A stretch of DNA of 64,000 bases, from assembly GCF_030317145.1 (NCBI RefSeq), contig NZ_JASZYE010000006.1, positions 186,001-250,000 of the forward strand, given 5' to 3'. Source of the DNA: Variovorax flavidus. GTDB taxonomy: Bacteria > Pseudomonadota > Gammaproteobacteria > Burkholderiales > Burkholderiaceae_C. A model generated the notes under the pieces. The model saw only the letters and a program-made list of their open reading frames with translations, had not been told where the DNA came from and ran no database searches. Made by a program: the position numbers and the translations under genes. Below, piece by piece: positions 33,740-43,204 of this stretch; within the stretch, counting starts at the first letter, position 1, and each line of letters opens with the position of its first letter.

Positions 33740-35566
33740 CTACGGCACCGCATTGGCAACGATGAGCCGCGAGGTCGCGCGTGTAGCGCCGACGTAGAAC
33801 AAGCGCATCTCCTCCAGCGGATCGGTGTCCTCGGCGCCGGCCGCACTGGCTGCAATAGCCTGCCGCGCCCCCATCACCGCGACCACCGGAAACTCCAGCC
33901 CCTTGCTCGCATGCAGGGTCATCACCTTGATGTGATCGGCCGCCGGATCGAAGTCGCGCGCCCCCTTGCGCACCTTGTGCGGTAGCCGACGATGGCTCAA
34001 TGCCCGCGCGCATTCATCCATCAACGCCCAACTGCGGCACAACACCGCCATGTCTCCCCATGCATGCCCTTCGTTGTGCGCGCTGGCCATCAGCTCCGCG
34101 ATACGATCGGCCTGCTCGCGCGGGCTCGGCAGGTCGATGACGATCGGCTCCGGGCCGTCGCGGCCACAGCTCACGGGGTGCAGCAGCGGGATGCCGTCGT
34201 CGTCCTTCTCCTGCGGACGCAGCAGCTCCGTCGCCATCGCACTGGCGGCGTTCAGGATCTGGCGGGTGTTGCGGTAGTTGATCTTGAGGATCGTGGTGCG
34301 GCCCTGCGCCTGCACGCCGACGCTCTTGAAGCTGAAGGGCTTGCCGCGCCGCTTGTCGTAGATGCTCTGCGCATCGTCGTACAGCAACAGCAGGCTGTTG
34401 GTGGTCGGGTCGACCATCTGCGTGACCAGCTTGAGCCATTCGGGCGCGAAGTCATGGCCCTCGTCGACCAGTACGGCGAGGTACTGGCCCGATGGAATCA
34501 TGCGGCGGTCGACGCCGTCGATGACGTTCTGCACCATCTGCTCCATCATCGCGCCCGTGGGCAGCTTGTTGGACGGCAATGTCTGGCCGAAGGCGACCAA
34601 CTGGTCGCGGCACCATTTGTGGAAGTGCCGCACATGCACGCGCTCGGTCAGTCCCTTGGCCTGCATCACAGCTTGCAGCTTGACCGCCAGCGGCTCGTTG
34701 TAGCAAAGCACGAGCACCGGCTTGGCGGCGTCGGTCGCGGCCTTGGCCAGGTACTCCGCGCGGTAGCCCAGGATCATGGTCTTGCCCGATCCGGCCACGC
34801 CGTGGATCACGCGGTGGCCGTCGCCGAGGCTGCGTGCCAACTGCTCCTGCTGCAGGTCCATCACGCGCAGGAAGTCGGGGATGGTCGCGGCTTCATCCGC
34901 ATCGTCGAATGGTGAAGAAGCGAAGAGCGAGCCCTGCTCTGCCACGCGCACTTCGGGAAACAGGTTCCACCGCACGCGGTCGATCTGGGGCAGCGAGAGC
35001 GTGCCGCGCATGAGTTGCGGGAACATGTCCCACAACCGGCTCTGGAAGGACTCGGGCTCGACATCCTCCAGCATCTCGTCGGAGCAGATCACGCGATGCG
35101 GCTCGATCGCGCTCCCCAGGCCCGCCGCATCGAACTGCTTGCGTGTGATGCGCGTGAAGACGACGCCGTAGCTCCACGGGAAGGTGAGCATGCCTTGCCA
35201 CTTGCCCTCGTGAACGATCAGTTGCGCGTCGCGCTTGAGAGCATCGACCACCTGCAGCGTCTGGTGGCGGGCCTGCTCGATGGGGTTGGGCACGCTCTTG
35301 GGCACACCGTCGGGCGCGATCATCCAGTCGCCCCGGCTGGCTTTCTGGATGGTGTCGAGGCGCCAGTCCTTGGTCTCCAGGATCAGCAGGCCACGGCGCG
35401 GGTGCAGGACGACGAAGTCGGGGTGGCATTGCTTCGGGCCGATGGGGACGTCGAACCAGAGCAGATAGTCGCTGTCGAGCTTCTGCTGCAGGCGCTCGGC
35501 GAGACGGCGCTCGCCGGAGGTCATGCGGGCGACGCAGGTGCTGAGGGCGGGGAGCAGGACGGCCAT
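33740..35566 (-). CDS. NERD-domain UvrD/Rep-type helicase
   Basis: The product has 608 residues. Residues 15-130 form a NERD (nuclease-related) domain: HPDFVVLHPRRGLLILETKD carries the Asp and Glu-x-Lys nuclease-like signature. From about residue 245 comes a superfamily 1 helicase: VIHGVAGSGKTMILGYRAEY (Walker A), LAVLVDEGHDF (Walker B), ILKINYRNTRQIL (motif IV region) and VMTLHASKGLEFPVVAVMGA (motif V) with FYVGATRATSRL (motif VI). The combination suggests DNA repair or phage defence. It stands alone, facing the damaged OLD/DUF2130 genes about 1.3 kb away. Confidence 0.88.
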   Translation of the reverse strand: MAVLLPALSTCVARMTSGERRLAERLQQKLDSDYLLWFDVPIGPKQCHPDFVVLHPRRGLLILETKDWRLDTIQKASRGDWMIAPDGVPKSVPNPIEQARHQTLQVVDALKRDAQLIVHEGKWQGMLTFPWSYGVVFTRITRKQFDAAGLGSAIEPHRVICSDEMLEDVEPESFQSRLWDMFPQLMRGTLSLPQIDRVRWNLFPEVRVAEQGSLFASSPFDDADEAATIPDFLRVMDLQQEQLARSLGDGHRVIHGVAGSGKTMILGYRAEYLAKAATDAAKPVLVLCYNEPLAVKLQAVMQAKGLTERVHVRHFHKWCRDQLVAFGQTLPSNKLPTGAMMEQMVQNVIDGVDRRMIPSGQYLAVLVDEGHDFAPEWLKLVTQMVDPTTNSLLLLYDDAQSIYDKRRGKPFSFKSVGVQAQGRTTILKINYRNTRQILNAASAMATELLRPQEKDDDGIPLLHPVSCGRDGPEPIVIDLPSPREQADRIAELMASAHNEGHAWGDMAVLCRSWALMDECARALSHRRLPHKVRKGARDFDPAADHIKVMTLHASKGLEFPVVAVMGARQAIAASAAGAEDTDPLEEMRLFYVGATRATSRLIVANAVP

Positions 35567-35887
35567 GGAAACGGTTCTGGGAGACAGTCAGAGTGGAATC
35601 ATGACGCGGTGACCACTCGATCTGGTCGCTATTGCGGGAATCAACTAGGCAGGAACCGTGCAATAAGTCCCGGCTTCAATGCGGCATGTTTCGGGTCAGC
35701 AACGCGGTCATCCGGCGCTCCCGCCTTCTGAACGCGGCAATGGCTTGATTGAATCATTGGCCGCTAATCTCCTTCGTGTCACACATCAACGGGAAATATT
35801 CAATTGAAGCTCGGTTTTCAGAAGTGGGAATGGGACAAGAGGCCGATGCGAATCGACGTATCCGGCGATCCTGGCTTGGCCGCGCTC
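35567..35887. other. Intergenic stretch with no gene seen
   Basis: This is about 320 bp between the helicase start and the next signal-peptide gene. A TTG-initiated frame from 35804 joins the downstream gene, but the added residues (MKLGFQKWEWDKRP) precede a signal sequence and look non-coding. Composition is AT-richer than the flanks. No convincing promoter or terminator was identified. Confidence 0.4.
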
Positions 35888-36358
35888 ATGATGCGATTCA
35901 CAGCAGCCGCTGCGCTGGTTTTCGCCCTTGGCTCGTACACCGCATCGGCTGTAGCCGACGCACCTTGCGACGGCGCCTACAAGAGTTGGGGTCAGGGTTG
36001 CGATGGGGGCGCCTATATCCGCCGCGACACCATCGAATGGCATTCGCCCTGGAGCGTATGCAAGGCAACCCCCTACGAAGTCATTGACAGCAAACTAGAG
36101 GGCGACCAGCGCCGAGTCGCCTACAAGCTCAAGAAGCTCAGCAAGGCTTGCCGCTACCAAATCATCGAGATCTCGGAGGGTAAGAAAGAAGGCGATTACT
36201 GGAGCATCAACGGCTACCCCACGCTGGAGGCCTACGAGAAGCGCGGCGACGACGCTTGGATCGCTGCTGGCGAAGGGCGCACTGGCGCATGGTGCCCGGT
36301 GATTCTGGAGACGCCACAGACACGCTGCAATCTCAATTTTGCGCGCAGGAATAAGTGA
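35888..36358 (+). CDS. Secreted protein of unknown function
   Basis: The product has about 156 residues if started at the ATG pair 35888/35891, chosen because it directly precedes a signal peptide (MMRFTAAAALVFALGSYTAS, cleaved near AVADA). The mature domain has six Cys (APCDGAYKSWGQGCDGGAYI, WSVCKATPYEV, KACRYQIIEI, GAWCPVILET and TRCNLNF), suggesting three disulfides. The function is unknown. No clear ribosome site precedes the start, so the start is uncertain. Confidence 0.65.
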   Translation: MMRFTAAAALVFALGSYTASAVADAPCDGAYKSWGQGCDGGAYIRRDTIEWHSPWSVCKATPYEVIDSKLEGDQRRVAYKLKKLSKACRYQIIEISEGKKEGDYWSINGYPTLEAYEKRGDDAWIAAGEGRTGAWCPVILETPQTRCNLNFARRNK

Positions 36359-36862
36359 ATGGGCGATGGTTCGTTCTGCAAAAGTTCGCGGGTATCAAGC
36401 CGCTCTCGAGCGGCGCGCCTGAAAAAGGTTGAATGTGTTCGATAGATGAGTCTGCAATGCAGCAAAAGCCCGAAGTTCCAAAATGCGACCCTTAGGGTCT
36501 GGTCTCGTGCCGAAAGCGGCTGTCGAGTCTTCGCTGAGGCGATGTTCGCGTAGTTTCGAGTTTGAGCTCGAAGCCCAGGACTTACTCGATGTCCGACCTG
36601 ACAGGTGGACCATGATAGAGGTATCGGTATTTGCAGATCACCTCAGCGCCGGGGAGATTGGCGTCCTCAACTTCTAATCCTGAAGGCGTGCTGTCCAGGC
36701 GGCGGCGAGACTTCGAGATTCCGTGCACAACTTGACGAACGAGCCGCTTTATTCGGCCACCTCATCTCCATTGATGAGAAGGCGAGGCCGATCTGTCCGC
36801 TATGGTTCGATTGAGATGGAACTGCCTCCACGACTAAGCAGACAGGACACAAAGCTCAGAGC
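36359..36862. other. Intergenic stretch, possibly a gene relic
   Basis: This is about 500 bp without an intact gene. A hairpin with arms GCCGCT / AGCGGC lies at 36399-36414, 40 bp after the preceding stop, but no T-run follows. Short plus-strand frames run 36483-36677 and 36605-36814 in different phases (MIEVSVFADHLSAGEIGVLN, then LDERAALFGHLISIDEKARP), which might be pieces of a decayed gene. No homology is recognised. Confidence 0.3.
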
Positions 36863-38744
36863 ATGAAGATTCAATCCGTACAAATCAAGAACTTCCGAAC
36901 CTTAAAAGACGTCACCATCCCCTTTGATTCCGTCACGACATTCATCGGCCCCAATGGCGCCGGCAAGTCAACCGTGCTTCGTGCCCTCGACTGGTACTTC
37001 AACGGAAAACCAGGATCACTGTCAGACAAAGATTGCTCCTTCGGCGCGACGGACGACGACATTGAGGTCGCGGTCACATTTGCCGACCTGAGCGAACGAG
37101 ACCGGAATGAACTCGGCAAGTACGCACCGCCCGAGGTAGCAACGTTTACTGCCCGTAAGCGCCGCAGCCCAAATGCGGGCCGAGACTCTTTCTGCGAACT
37201 CGAAGAGTTATCCGCCATTCAATGCGATTCGAAGCAAGGCGTCGGCAGGCGAGAAGAAGACTGCCTACAACGAGCTGCGCACCAGTGAGCCTTCTCTCGG
37301 TCTTCAGGCCTGGACCAGCGCCGAAGCGGCGAATCAAGTGATGACCACGTGGGAAGCCGGTCACACGGACAAGCTTGAAGAAGCCCCGGAGTCGTTACAG
37401 ACGAACTTCTTCGGCTTCAACAGTGGTGGCAAGATGAGTGGCCTCTTTGACTTCGTTCTGGTGACGGCCGATCTTCGTGCAAGCGAAGAGTCACTTGACG
37501 GCAAGTCAAGCATCATTGGTCGCATTCTTGAGCGGTCTATCGACCGAACTGCTGCTGATGAGGCGATCGCTGTCATCGTGGAGGAATCGCGCTCAAAGCA
37601 GCAGAAGGTCTACCAGGAGAAGTTCTCAGCGCAGCTCGAGGCCATGACGAGTCGGCTCAACGAAGTCGTCAACTCGTACTCTCCAGGTCGCGCTATCACC
37701 GTCACTCCAGCAGACGTGGAACTGAAGGCCCCTCGGACGGCATTTGAGGTGGGTGTACTCGATGGCACGACCGAGACCGCCGTAGAGCGGCAAGGACATG
37801 GGTTTCAACGAACGCTATTGATTTCAGCGCTGCAGCTTTTGGCGCAGTCTGGCGCGGCTTCTACAGAAGGGGTCATCTGCCTGGCCATCGAAGAGCCGGA
37901 ACTGTTTCAGCATCCTATTCAAGCCCAGACGTTCGCCAAGGTACTCCGGTCGCTTGCCGAAGACGCGGGGAAGCGCATCCAAGTGAGCTATGCGACACAC
38001 AGTCCGTACTTCATCGAAGCCCGGCACTTCGACCAAGTACGGAGGCTGACGCGCACGCTTGGCGGGAATCCTGCGGTCACAGTCCACCGCGCGACGCTTG
38101 CTGACGTGAAGCAGAGACTGGATGGGGTGCTGAGCCCTGATACAGTTGATCGTCAGCTCGATAGCGTCGTGGCAAATCAGCTCGCTGTCGCGCTCTTCGC
38201 GCATCGCGCGTTCGTGGTCGAAGGCACAACTGAGCAATCAGTCTTCTACGGCATCGGCGATCGAACCTCACTTGGTTCGCTTGAGGCCAGCGGAATCTCA
38301 ATCGTGCCCGCAGGCTGCAAAGCGTCGGTCCCACTCGTGCACGCGATCCTGACCTTGATTGGGATTCCGGCCTACGCACTATTTGATTCGGACGGCGGGT
38401 TTGAAGCGCGTGCCGTGGCCAACGGAAAAACGAAAGAGAAGATCGCTGAGGAGAGGACTGGTCATGTTGCCGCGAATCGCAAGGCGCTGAGGTATTTTGG
38501 AAGGGCCGAGGAAGACTTTCCGTCCGGCGTGGTCGCCAATGAAGTCGCAATTTTTGAGGATCACCTCGAGGCGTTCCTGTCGACAACGTGGACGGAATGG
38601 GTCACGGCCTGCAAGAACATACAGGCTGCTACAGGAATCAGTCCTGCAAAGAATCAGCTCGCTTACCGAAAGGCCACGCTTGAGGCTGAAGGAGCGGTGC
38701 CAGAAATGCTCACGCAGATCGTGGCAAAAGCAATGGGTATCTAG
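36863..38744 (+). pseudogene. OLD-family ATP-dependent endonuclease, frameshifted
   Basis: The first frame (36863-37288) encodes MKIQSVQIKNFRTLKDVTIP with Walker A FIGPNGAGKSTVLRAL. The second frame (37173-38744) carries the rest: the ABC-type signature region, EEPELFQHPIQAQTFAKVL (Walker B), THSPYFIEARHFDQVRRL, and a TOPRIM domain with FVVEGTTEQSVFYGI and YALFDSDGGFE. Removing one base at about 37176 restores a continuous reading through PNGAETLSANSKSYPPF and about 627 residues, normal for OLD nucleases. It is either a real frameshift or a sequence error. Codon use is less GC-rich than in the neighbours, consistent with transfer. OLD proteins act in phage defence and DNA processing. Confidence 0.8.
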
Positions 38745-38746
38745 TT

Positions 38747-40156
38747 ATGCATGAAATCATCTGTCCACACTGTCAAACGGCCTTCAAGATCGATGAGGCG
38801 GGATACGCGGACATCCTGAAGCAGGTCCGCGACACCGACTTCGAAAAGCAGTTGCACGAGCGCCTAACGCTCGCCGAGCAGGAAAAACGCAACGCCGTTG
38901 AACTCGCTCAAACCAAACTCGCGGGAGAGTTTCGGAACGTCTCAGCATCCAAGGATGCCGAGATTCAAGAACTGAAGGGCCAGCTCAACGCCAGTGGCGT
39001 TGAGCGGGAGTTGGCGGTGGCAGCGGCCCTGAACGTCGTCGAGAAGGAGCGCGACCTCCTAGCCAACCAACTTGAGCACGCCAAGCAGGACAAGCAAGCA
39101 GCTTCAAACCTGGCCGAAGCAAAGCTTGCGAACGAACTGCAGAAGGTCACTGCGGAGAAGAACGCGGATCTGCAGAACCTGCACGCCAAACTGGATGCCG
39201 TCGAACTGACTCAGAAACTTGCCATCACCGAAGCGGTCAGTGCTGTCCAGAAGGAGCGTGACGACCTCAGGAGCAGTCTTGAGCGTGCAGAGCTTGAGAA
39301 GCAGTTGGCAGAGAAATCGCTTAAAGACAAGTACGAGACCCAGATCAAGGATCGCGATGACGCGATCGAACGTCTTCGGGACATGAAGGCGCGTTTGTCG
39401 ACCAAGATGGTTGGCGAAACCTTAGAGCAGCACTGCGAGACCGAATTCAACCGCATTCGCGCAACCGCGTTCCCCAGGGCTTACTTCGAGAAAGACAACG
39501 ACGCACGCACGGGCAGCAAGGGCGACTATATCTTTCGCGATATGGATGAAGCCGGAACCGAGATCGTTTCGATCATGTTCGAGATGAAGAACGAAAGCGA
39601 TCGGACCACGACGAAAAGCAAGAACGAGGACTTCTTGAAGGAGCTCGACAAGGACCGTGTCGAGAAGGGATGCGAGTATGCGATTCTGGTCTCCCTGCTC
39701 GAGCCCGACAGCGAGCTCTACAACACCGGGATCGTGGATGTATTCCACCGTCACCCCAAGATGTAGGTCGTGCGCCCGCAGTTCTTTCTTCCGATCATCA
39801 CGCTCCTGCGCAATGCGGCCATGAATTCGCTGAAGTACAAGTCAGAACTCGCTCTGGTCAAAGCGCAGCACATCGACATTACAAGCTTCGAGACGGAGCT
39901 TGAATCGTTCAAGACTGCGTTTGCCAAGAACTACGACCTTGCGTCCAGACGCTTTCAAACAGCAATCGACGAGATCGACAAGTCGATCGACCACCTGCAG
40001 AAAACCAAGGAAGCGTTGATCGGTGCCGATCGGAATCTCCGCCTTGCGAATGACAAGGCTCAGGATGTCACGATCAAGAAGCTGACTCGGGCCAACCCGA
40101 CGATGGCGGCCAAGTTCGCCGAGCTCAGGAATGCAGATACCAGCGCTGTCGGATGA
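38747..40156 (+). pseudogene. DUF2130 (restriction-endonuclease-fold) protein, interrupted by in-frame TAG
   Basis: The frame begins MHEIICPHCQTAFKIDEAGY with a zinc-ribbon-like CPHC. It continues through a long coiled coil (about residues 30-215) into the conserved DUF2130 domain (KARLSTKMVGETLEQHCETE, IMFEMKNESD). It is halted at TAG 39764-39766 after HRHPKM. The same frame resumes at once with VVRPQFFLPIITLLRNAAMN and runs to 40156, giving the usual C-terminus (SIDHLQKTKEALIGADRNLR). A Tyr codon changed to TAG would explain it. The downstream piece has its own GTG at 39770. It starts 2 bp after the OLD gene, so the two formed an operon. Confidence 0.82.
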
Positions 40157-40274
40157 GCAGACTGCGGGCATCAAGCATCGAAGCGGCGCAGACTGACCGA
40201 ACTTCTGCAACCTTAAACAGACATCCCGGAGCCGCCCTCGCGTGCGGCTCGGCACACTTACCCAGCGGTCACTA

Positions 40275-40640
40275 TCACCCAATCTCGCGCGTCGCTTCAA
40301 TCGCAGCCCTCAGCGCCCGCAGCTGACGCACCACTTCCGCATCGAGGACAGTCACCACGTCCAGAAGTTCAAGCGGCTCTATGTACAACTCCTCCCCGCC
40401 GTTCAAGCGGCAACGAGCAGACAGCAAGCTCTGCAAGCACTCGTAGGCACGCTGCGGATCGGTCAAGTTGCTGCAAGTGCCGTCGGCGACAAGCGCGGCG
40501 ATCGAGACGAACTTCGGTGCCGACTCTGGATGGTCCCGTTCGGCGATCAGCTTGCGGCGCTGCTTTGCAGCGGCCATCTTGGGCTTTGCTGATTTAGAGG
40601 TTCTGTTTGAAAGCGCGAGCGCGCGTGAAGACTTGGCCAT
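40275..40640 (-). CDS. Small conserved-looking protein of unknown function
   Basis: The product has 121 residues from ATG 40640, with a good ribosome site (GGGAGG). The N-terminal 35 residues are basic and low-complexity (MAKSSRALALSNRTSKSAKP, then KMAAAKQRRKL). The C-terminal part is acidic-helical and Cys-containing (ADGTCSNLTDPQRAYECLQS, ELYIEPLELLDVVTVLDAEV). I do not recognise the family. It is preceded by a structured leader (40641-40860) on its own strand. Confidence 0.6.
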   Translation of the reverse strand: MAKSSRALALSNRTSKSAKPKMAAAKQRRKLIAERDHPESAPKFVSIAALVADGTCSNLTDPQRAYECLQSLLSARCRLNGGEELYIEPLELLDVVTVLDAEVVRQLRALRAAIEATREIG

Positions 40641-40937
40641 GTTGGCCTCCCTGAAGTTCCGGTTTGCAAAACCGTCGCACCCGCTTCCAAACGGGGGCGG
40701 CAGCTCGAACGGGTTGGAAGACCGGGGAACTTCTTACGAAAAAAGCCGGCAGGACTTTCGCCCTCCCGTCCGAGCCGCCAAAAACTGGGGCACGAACGAA
40801 GAAGCCGCAGGCCAAAGGCAACTGCGGCTTCCGCCGTAAAAAATTCCGTCGGGCTTCCAAACCCGGTCACGCCGTTGCCGACGCGACTTGCGCAGTATGC
40901 CAGCGCTATTGCAACTGGCACACGCGATACCAACCCC
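40641..40937 (-). other. Structured leader region upstream of the small gene at 40275
   Basis: This 297-bp gap lies between the molybdenum hydroxylase stop (40938) and the small gene start. It contains GAAGTTCC (40653-40660) pairing with GGAACTTC (40726-40733), which encloses CGGTTT-GCA-AAACCG (40660-40674) and CTTCCAA (40684-40690) pairing with TTGGAAG (40714-40720). A further hairpin has arms GAAGCCGCAG (40801-40810) and CTGCGGCTTC (40822-40831). GCTTCCAAAC occurs twice (40683, 40853). The outer helix ends next to the ribosome site of the small gene. Confidence 0.5.
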
Positions 40938-43190
40938 TCAAGCCAACTTGAAAGGCAACTCCCGCACCGGCTTCCCCGTAATCGCCGCCACCGCATTCGC
41001 AAACGCAGGCGCCAGCGGCGGCAACCCCGGCTCACCCATACCGGTAGGCGCATCAGCACTAGGCACGATGTGCACCGCAATCTGCGGCATATCCGTGATG
41101 CGCGGCACCACAAAGTCCCCAAAGTTGCTCTGCTGCACCACCCCATCCTTCAGCGTGATGGCCGCACCCGGCAGGCACATCGACAGCCCCATCACCGCCC
41201 CACCCTGCACTTGCGCTTCCACGCTCTTCGGGTTGACCACCAGATTGCAGTGCACGCCCGCCGTCACGCTGTGCAGCGTGGGCGTGCCGTCCTTCACCGA
41301 GGCTTCGACGACATACGCCACCACCGAGTTGAAAGACTCGTGCACCGCCACGCCCCAGGCCCGCCCCGTCGCGAGCGTCTTCTTGCCGTAGCCGGACTTG
41401 TCCACCGCCAGTTGCAGCGCCGCCTTGTGGCGCGGGTGCTGGTCGCCGATGAGCTTCATGCGGTACGCGACCGGGTCCTGCCTGGTGGTGCGGGCGATCT
41501 CGTCGAGCAGCGTTTCCATGACGAACGCCGTGTGGGTCGAGCCCACGCTGCGCCACCACAACACCGGCACGTTGAGCTTGGGGTGATGCACCGTGAGCCG
41601 CATCGGGACGTCGTAGGGCTCCTTCATGCCTTCGACGGCCGTGGCGTCGATGCCGTCCTTGACCATCATCGGCTCGAACATGCTGCCCATCAGCAGCGAC
41701 TGGCCGACGATGACGTGGTCCCAGCCGGTGACCTTGCCCTGCGCGTCGAAACCGATCTTCGCGGTGTGAAGGTGCATCGGGCGGTAGTAGCCGCCCTTGA
41801 TGTCGTCCTCGCGGCTCCACAGCGTGCGGATCGGCGCATGGACCCCCGCCGCCTGCGCGGCCTTGACGACGCCGCAGGCCTCGGCCACGTAGTCGCTGGT
41901 CAGCAGGCCGCGACGGCCGAAGCCGCCGCCCGCCATCTGCACGTGGACCTTGACGTTCTCGGGCGGCACGCCTAGCACCTTGGCGGCCGCCATGCCGTCG
42001 ATGCCCGGCATCTGCGTGCCCGTCCACACTTCCGCCTTGCCTCCCGCGAGGCTCACGGTGCAGTTGAGCGGCTCCATCGGTGCGTGCGCGAGGTAGGGGA
42101 AGACGAACTCGGCTTCGATCTTGTGCGGCGCGTTGGCGAGCTTCGAGACGTCGGCGTCGTACTTGCGCTTGCCCGGCTTCGTCGCGAGTTCGCGGTATTG
42201 CGCAAGCTGCTTCTCGCTGTCGACCTTCTCGACGGCGTTGGTGTCCCATTCGAGCTTGAGCGCATCGCGGCCCTGCTTGGCGGCCCAGTAGCCGTCGGCG
42301 ACCACGGCCACGCCTTCGGCACCGCGGTCCAGCGGCACGCGCAGCACGGCCTTGACGCCCTTGATCGCCTTCGCGGCGCTGTCGTCCACCGACTTGAGCT
42401 TGGCGCCGAACACCGGCGGATGCGACACGACAGCGGTCAGCATGCCGGGCAGGCGCATGTCGATGCCGTAGTCCTGGTGGCCGCTGGACTTGGCCTGCGC
42501 GTCGAGGCGGCCGGTGGGCTTGCCGATGAGGCGGAAGTCCTTCGGCTCCTTGAGCTTGACGGTTTCGGGCACCGGCAGCTTCATCGCCGCTTCGGCCAGT
42601 TCGCCGTAGCCGAGTTGCTTGCCGCCGGGGCCGATGACAACGCCATTGCGCGTCTGCAGCGTCGCGGCATCCACCTTCCACTGTGCCGCGGCCGCGCTGA
42701 CCAGCATCGCGCGGGTGCGGGCGCCGAGTTCGCGGTATTGGGTGTACGAGTTCTTGATGGAGCCCGAGCCGCCCGTGATGTGCATGCCGAAGGCGGGATC
42801 GACGTAGGCCGGGTCGTTGGTGCCGTGAACGCTCTTGACCTTGGACCAGTCGGCGTCGAGTTCTTCCGCCAGGATCATCGGCAACCCGGTCTGCACGCCC
42901 TGCCCGAAGTCGAGCCGGTTGATGGTGATGGTGGTCGTGCCGTCGCGGTCGATGCGCACGAAGGCCGCGGGCTGCTGCAGCGGCTTCAGGCCGGCCGGCT
43001 TGGCGGCCGCCGCGCTCGTGTCCTGCGCGAGCGCGCCCATCGGGAAGACGCCGAGCGCGAAGCCGCTCACCGCCGTGAGCTTCAGGAAGCTGCGGCGAGG
43101 CAGGCCGGCGGGTTCGGTGGAGTCCTCCTGGCGCGTCATCAGCGCGCGGAGGTTGGCGGGCAGTTCGAAGGTGGCTTGATCGAAATTCAT
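40938..43190 (-). CDS. Molybdopterin-binding aldehyde/isoquinoline oxidoreductase, large subunit (IorB-like)
   Basis: The product has 750 residues from ATG 43190. A twin-arginine signal is embedded about 30 residues in (PRRSFLKLTAVSGFALGVFP), so the complex is probably periplasmic or membrane-associated. Xanthine-dehydrogenase-fold markers include MILAEELDADWSKVK, HITGGSGSIKNSYTQYRELG, QMAGGGFGRRG near residue 420 and the C-terminal GMGEPGLPPLAPAFANAVAA with the catalytic Glu. It matches the IorB/aldehyde oxidase single-chain molybdenum subunit that pairs with a small 2Fe-2S protein. The substrate is unknown. It starts 14 bp after the small subunit gene. Confidence 0.9.
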   Translation of the reverse strand: MNFDQATFELPANLRALMTRQEDSTEPAGLPRRSFLKLTAVSGFALGVFPMGALAQDTSAAAAKPAGLKPLQQPAAFVRIDRDGTTTITINRLDFGQGVQTGLPMILAEELDADWSKVKSVHGTNDPAYVDPAFGMHITGGSGSIKNSYTQYRELGARTRAMLVSAAAAQWKVDAATLQTRNGVVIGPGGKQLGYGELAEAAMKLPVPETVKLKEPKDFRLIGKPTGRLDAQAKSSGHQDYGIDMRLPGMLTAVVSHPPVFGAKLKSVDDSAAKAIKGVKAVLRVPLDRGAEGVAVVADGYWAAKQGRDALKLEWDTNAVEKVDSEKQLAQYRELATKPGKRKYDADVSKLANAPHKIEAEFVFPYLAHAPMEPLNCTVSLAGGKAEVWTGTQMPGIDGMAAAKVLGVPPENVKVHVQMAGGGFGRRGLLTSDYVAEACGVVKAAQAAGVHAPIRTLWSREDDIKGGYYRPMHLHTAKIGFDAQGKVTGWDHVIVGQSLLMGSMFEPMMVKDGIDATAVEGMKEPYDVPMRLTVHHPKLNVPVLWWRSVGSTHTAFVMETLLDEIARTTRQDPVAYRMKLIGDQHPRHKAALQLAVDKSGYGKKTLATGRAWGVAVHESFNSVVAYVVEASVKDGTPTLHSVTAGVHCNLVVNPKSVEAQVQGGAVMGLSMCLPGAAITLKDGVVQQSNFGDFVVPRITDMPQIAVHIVPSADAPTGMGEPGLPPLAPAFANAVAAITGKPVRELPFKLA

Positions 43191-43204
43191 GGTGATCTCC
43201 TTCT

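Noticed and set aside
36399..36414. Rho-independent terminator after the secreted-protein gene
   Set aside because: The hairpin arms are only 6 bp and no T-run follows on either strand.
33740..38744. Gabija-type defence pair (OLD nuclease plus UvrD helicase)
   Set aside because: The helicase is on the opposite strand, about 1.3 kb away, and carries an N-terminal NERD domain; the OLD gene is instead paired with DUF2130. Canonical Gabija genes are adjacent and co-directional.
40653..40733. tRNA-like cloverleaf
   Set aside because: The helices are present but the anticodon arm, the T-loop GTTCRANNC and a CCA-type acceptor are missing, so it is described as a leader structure instead.
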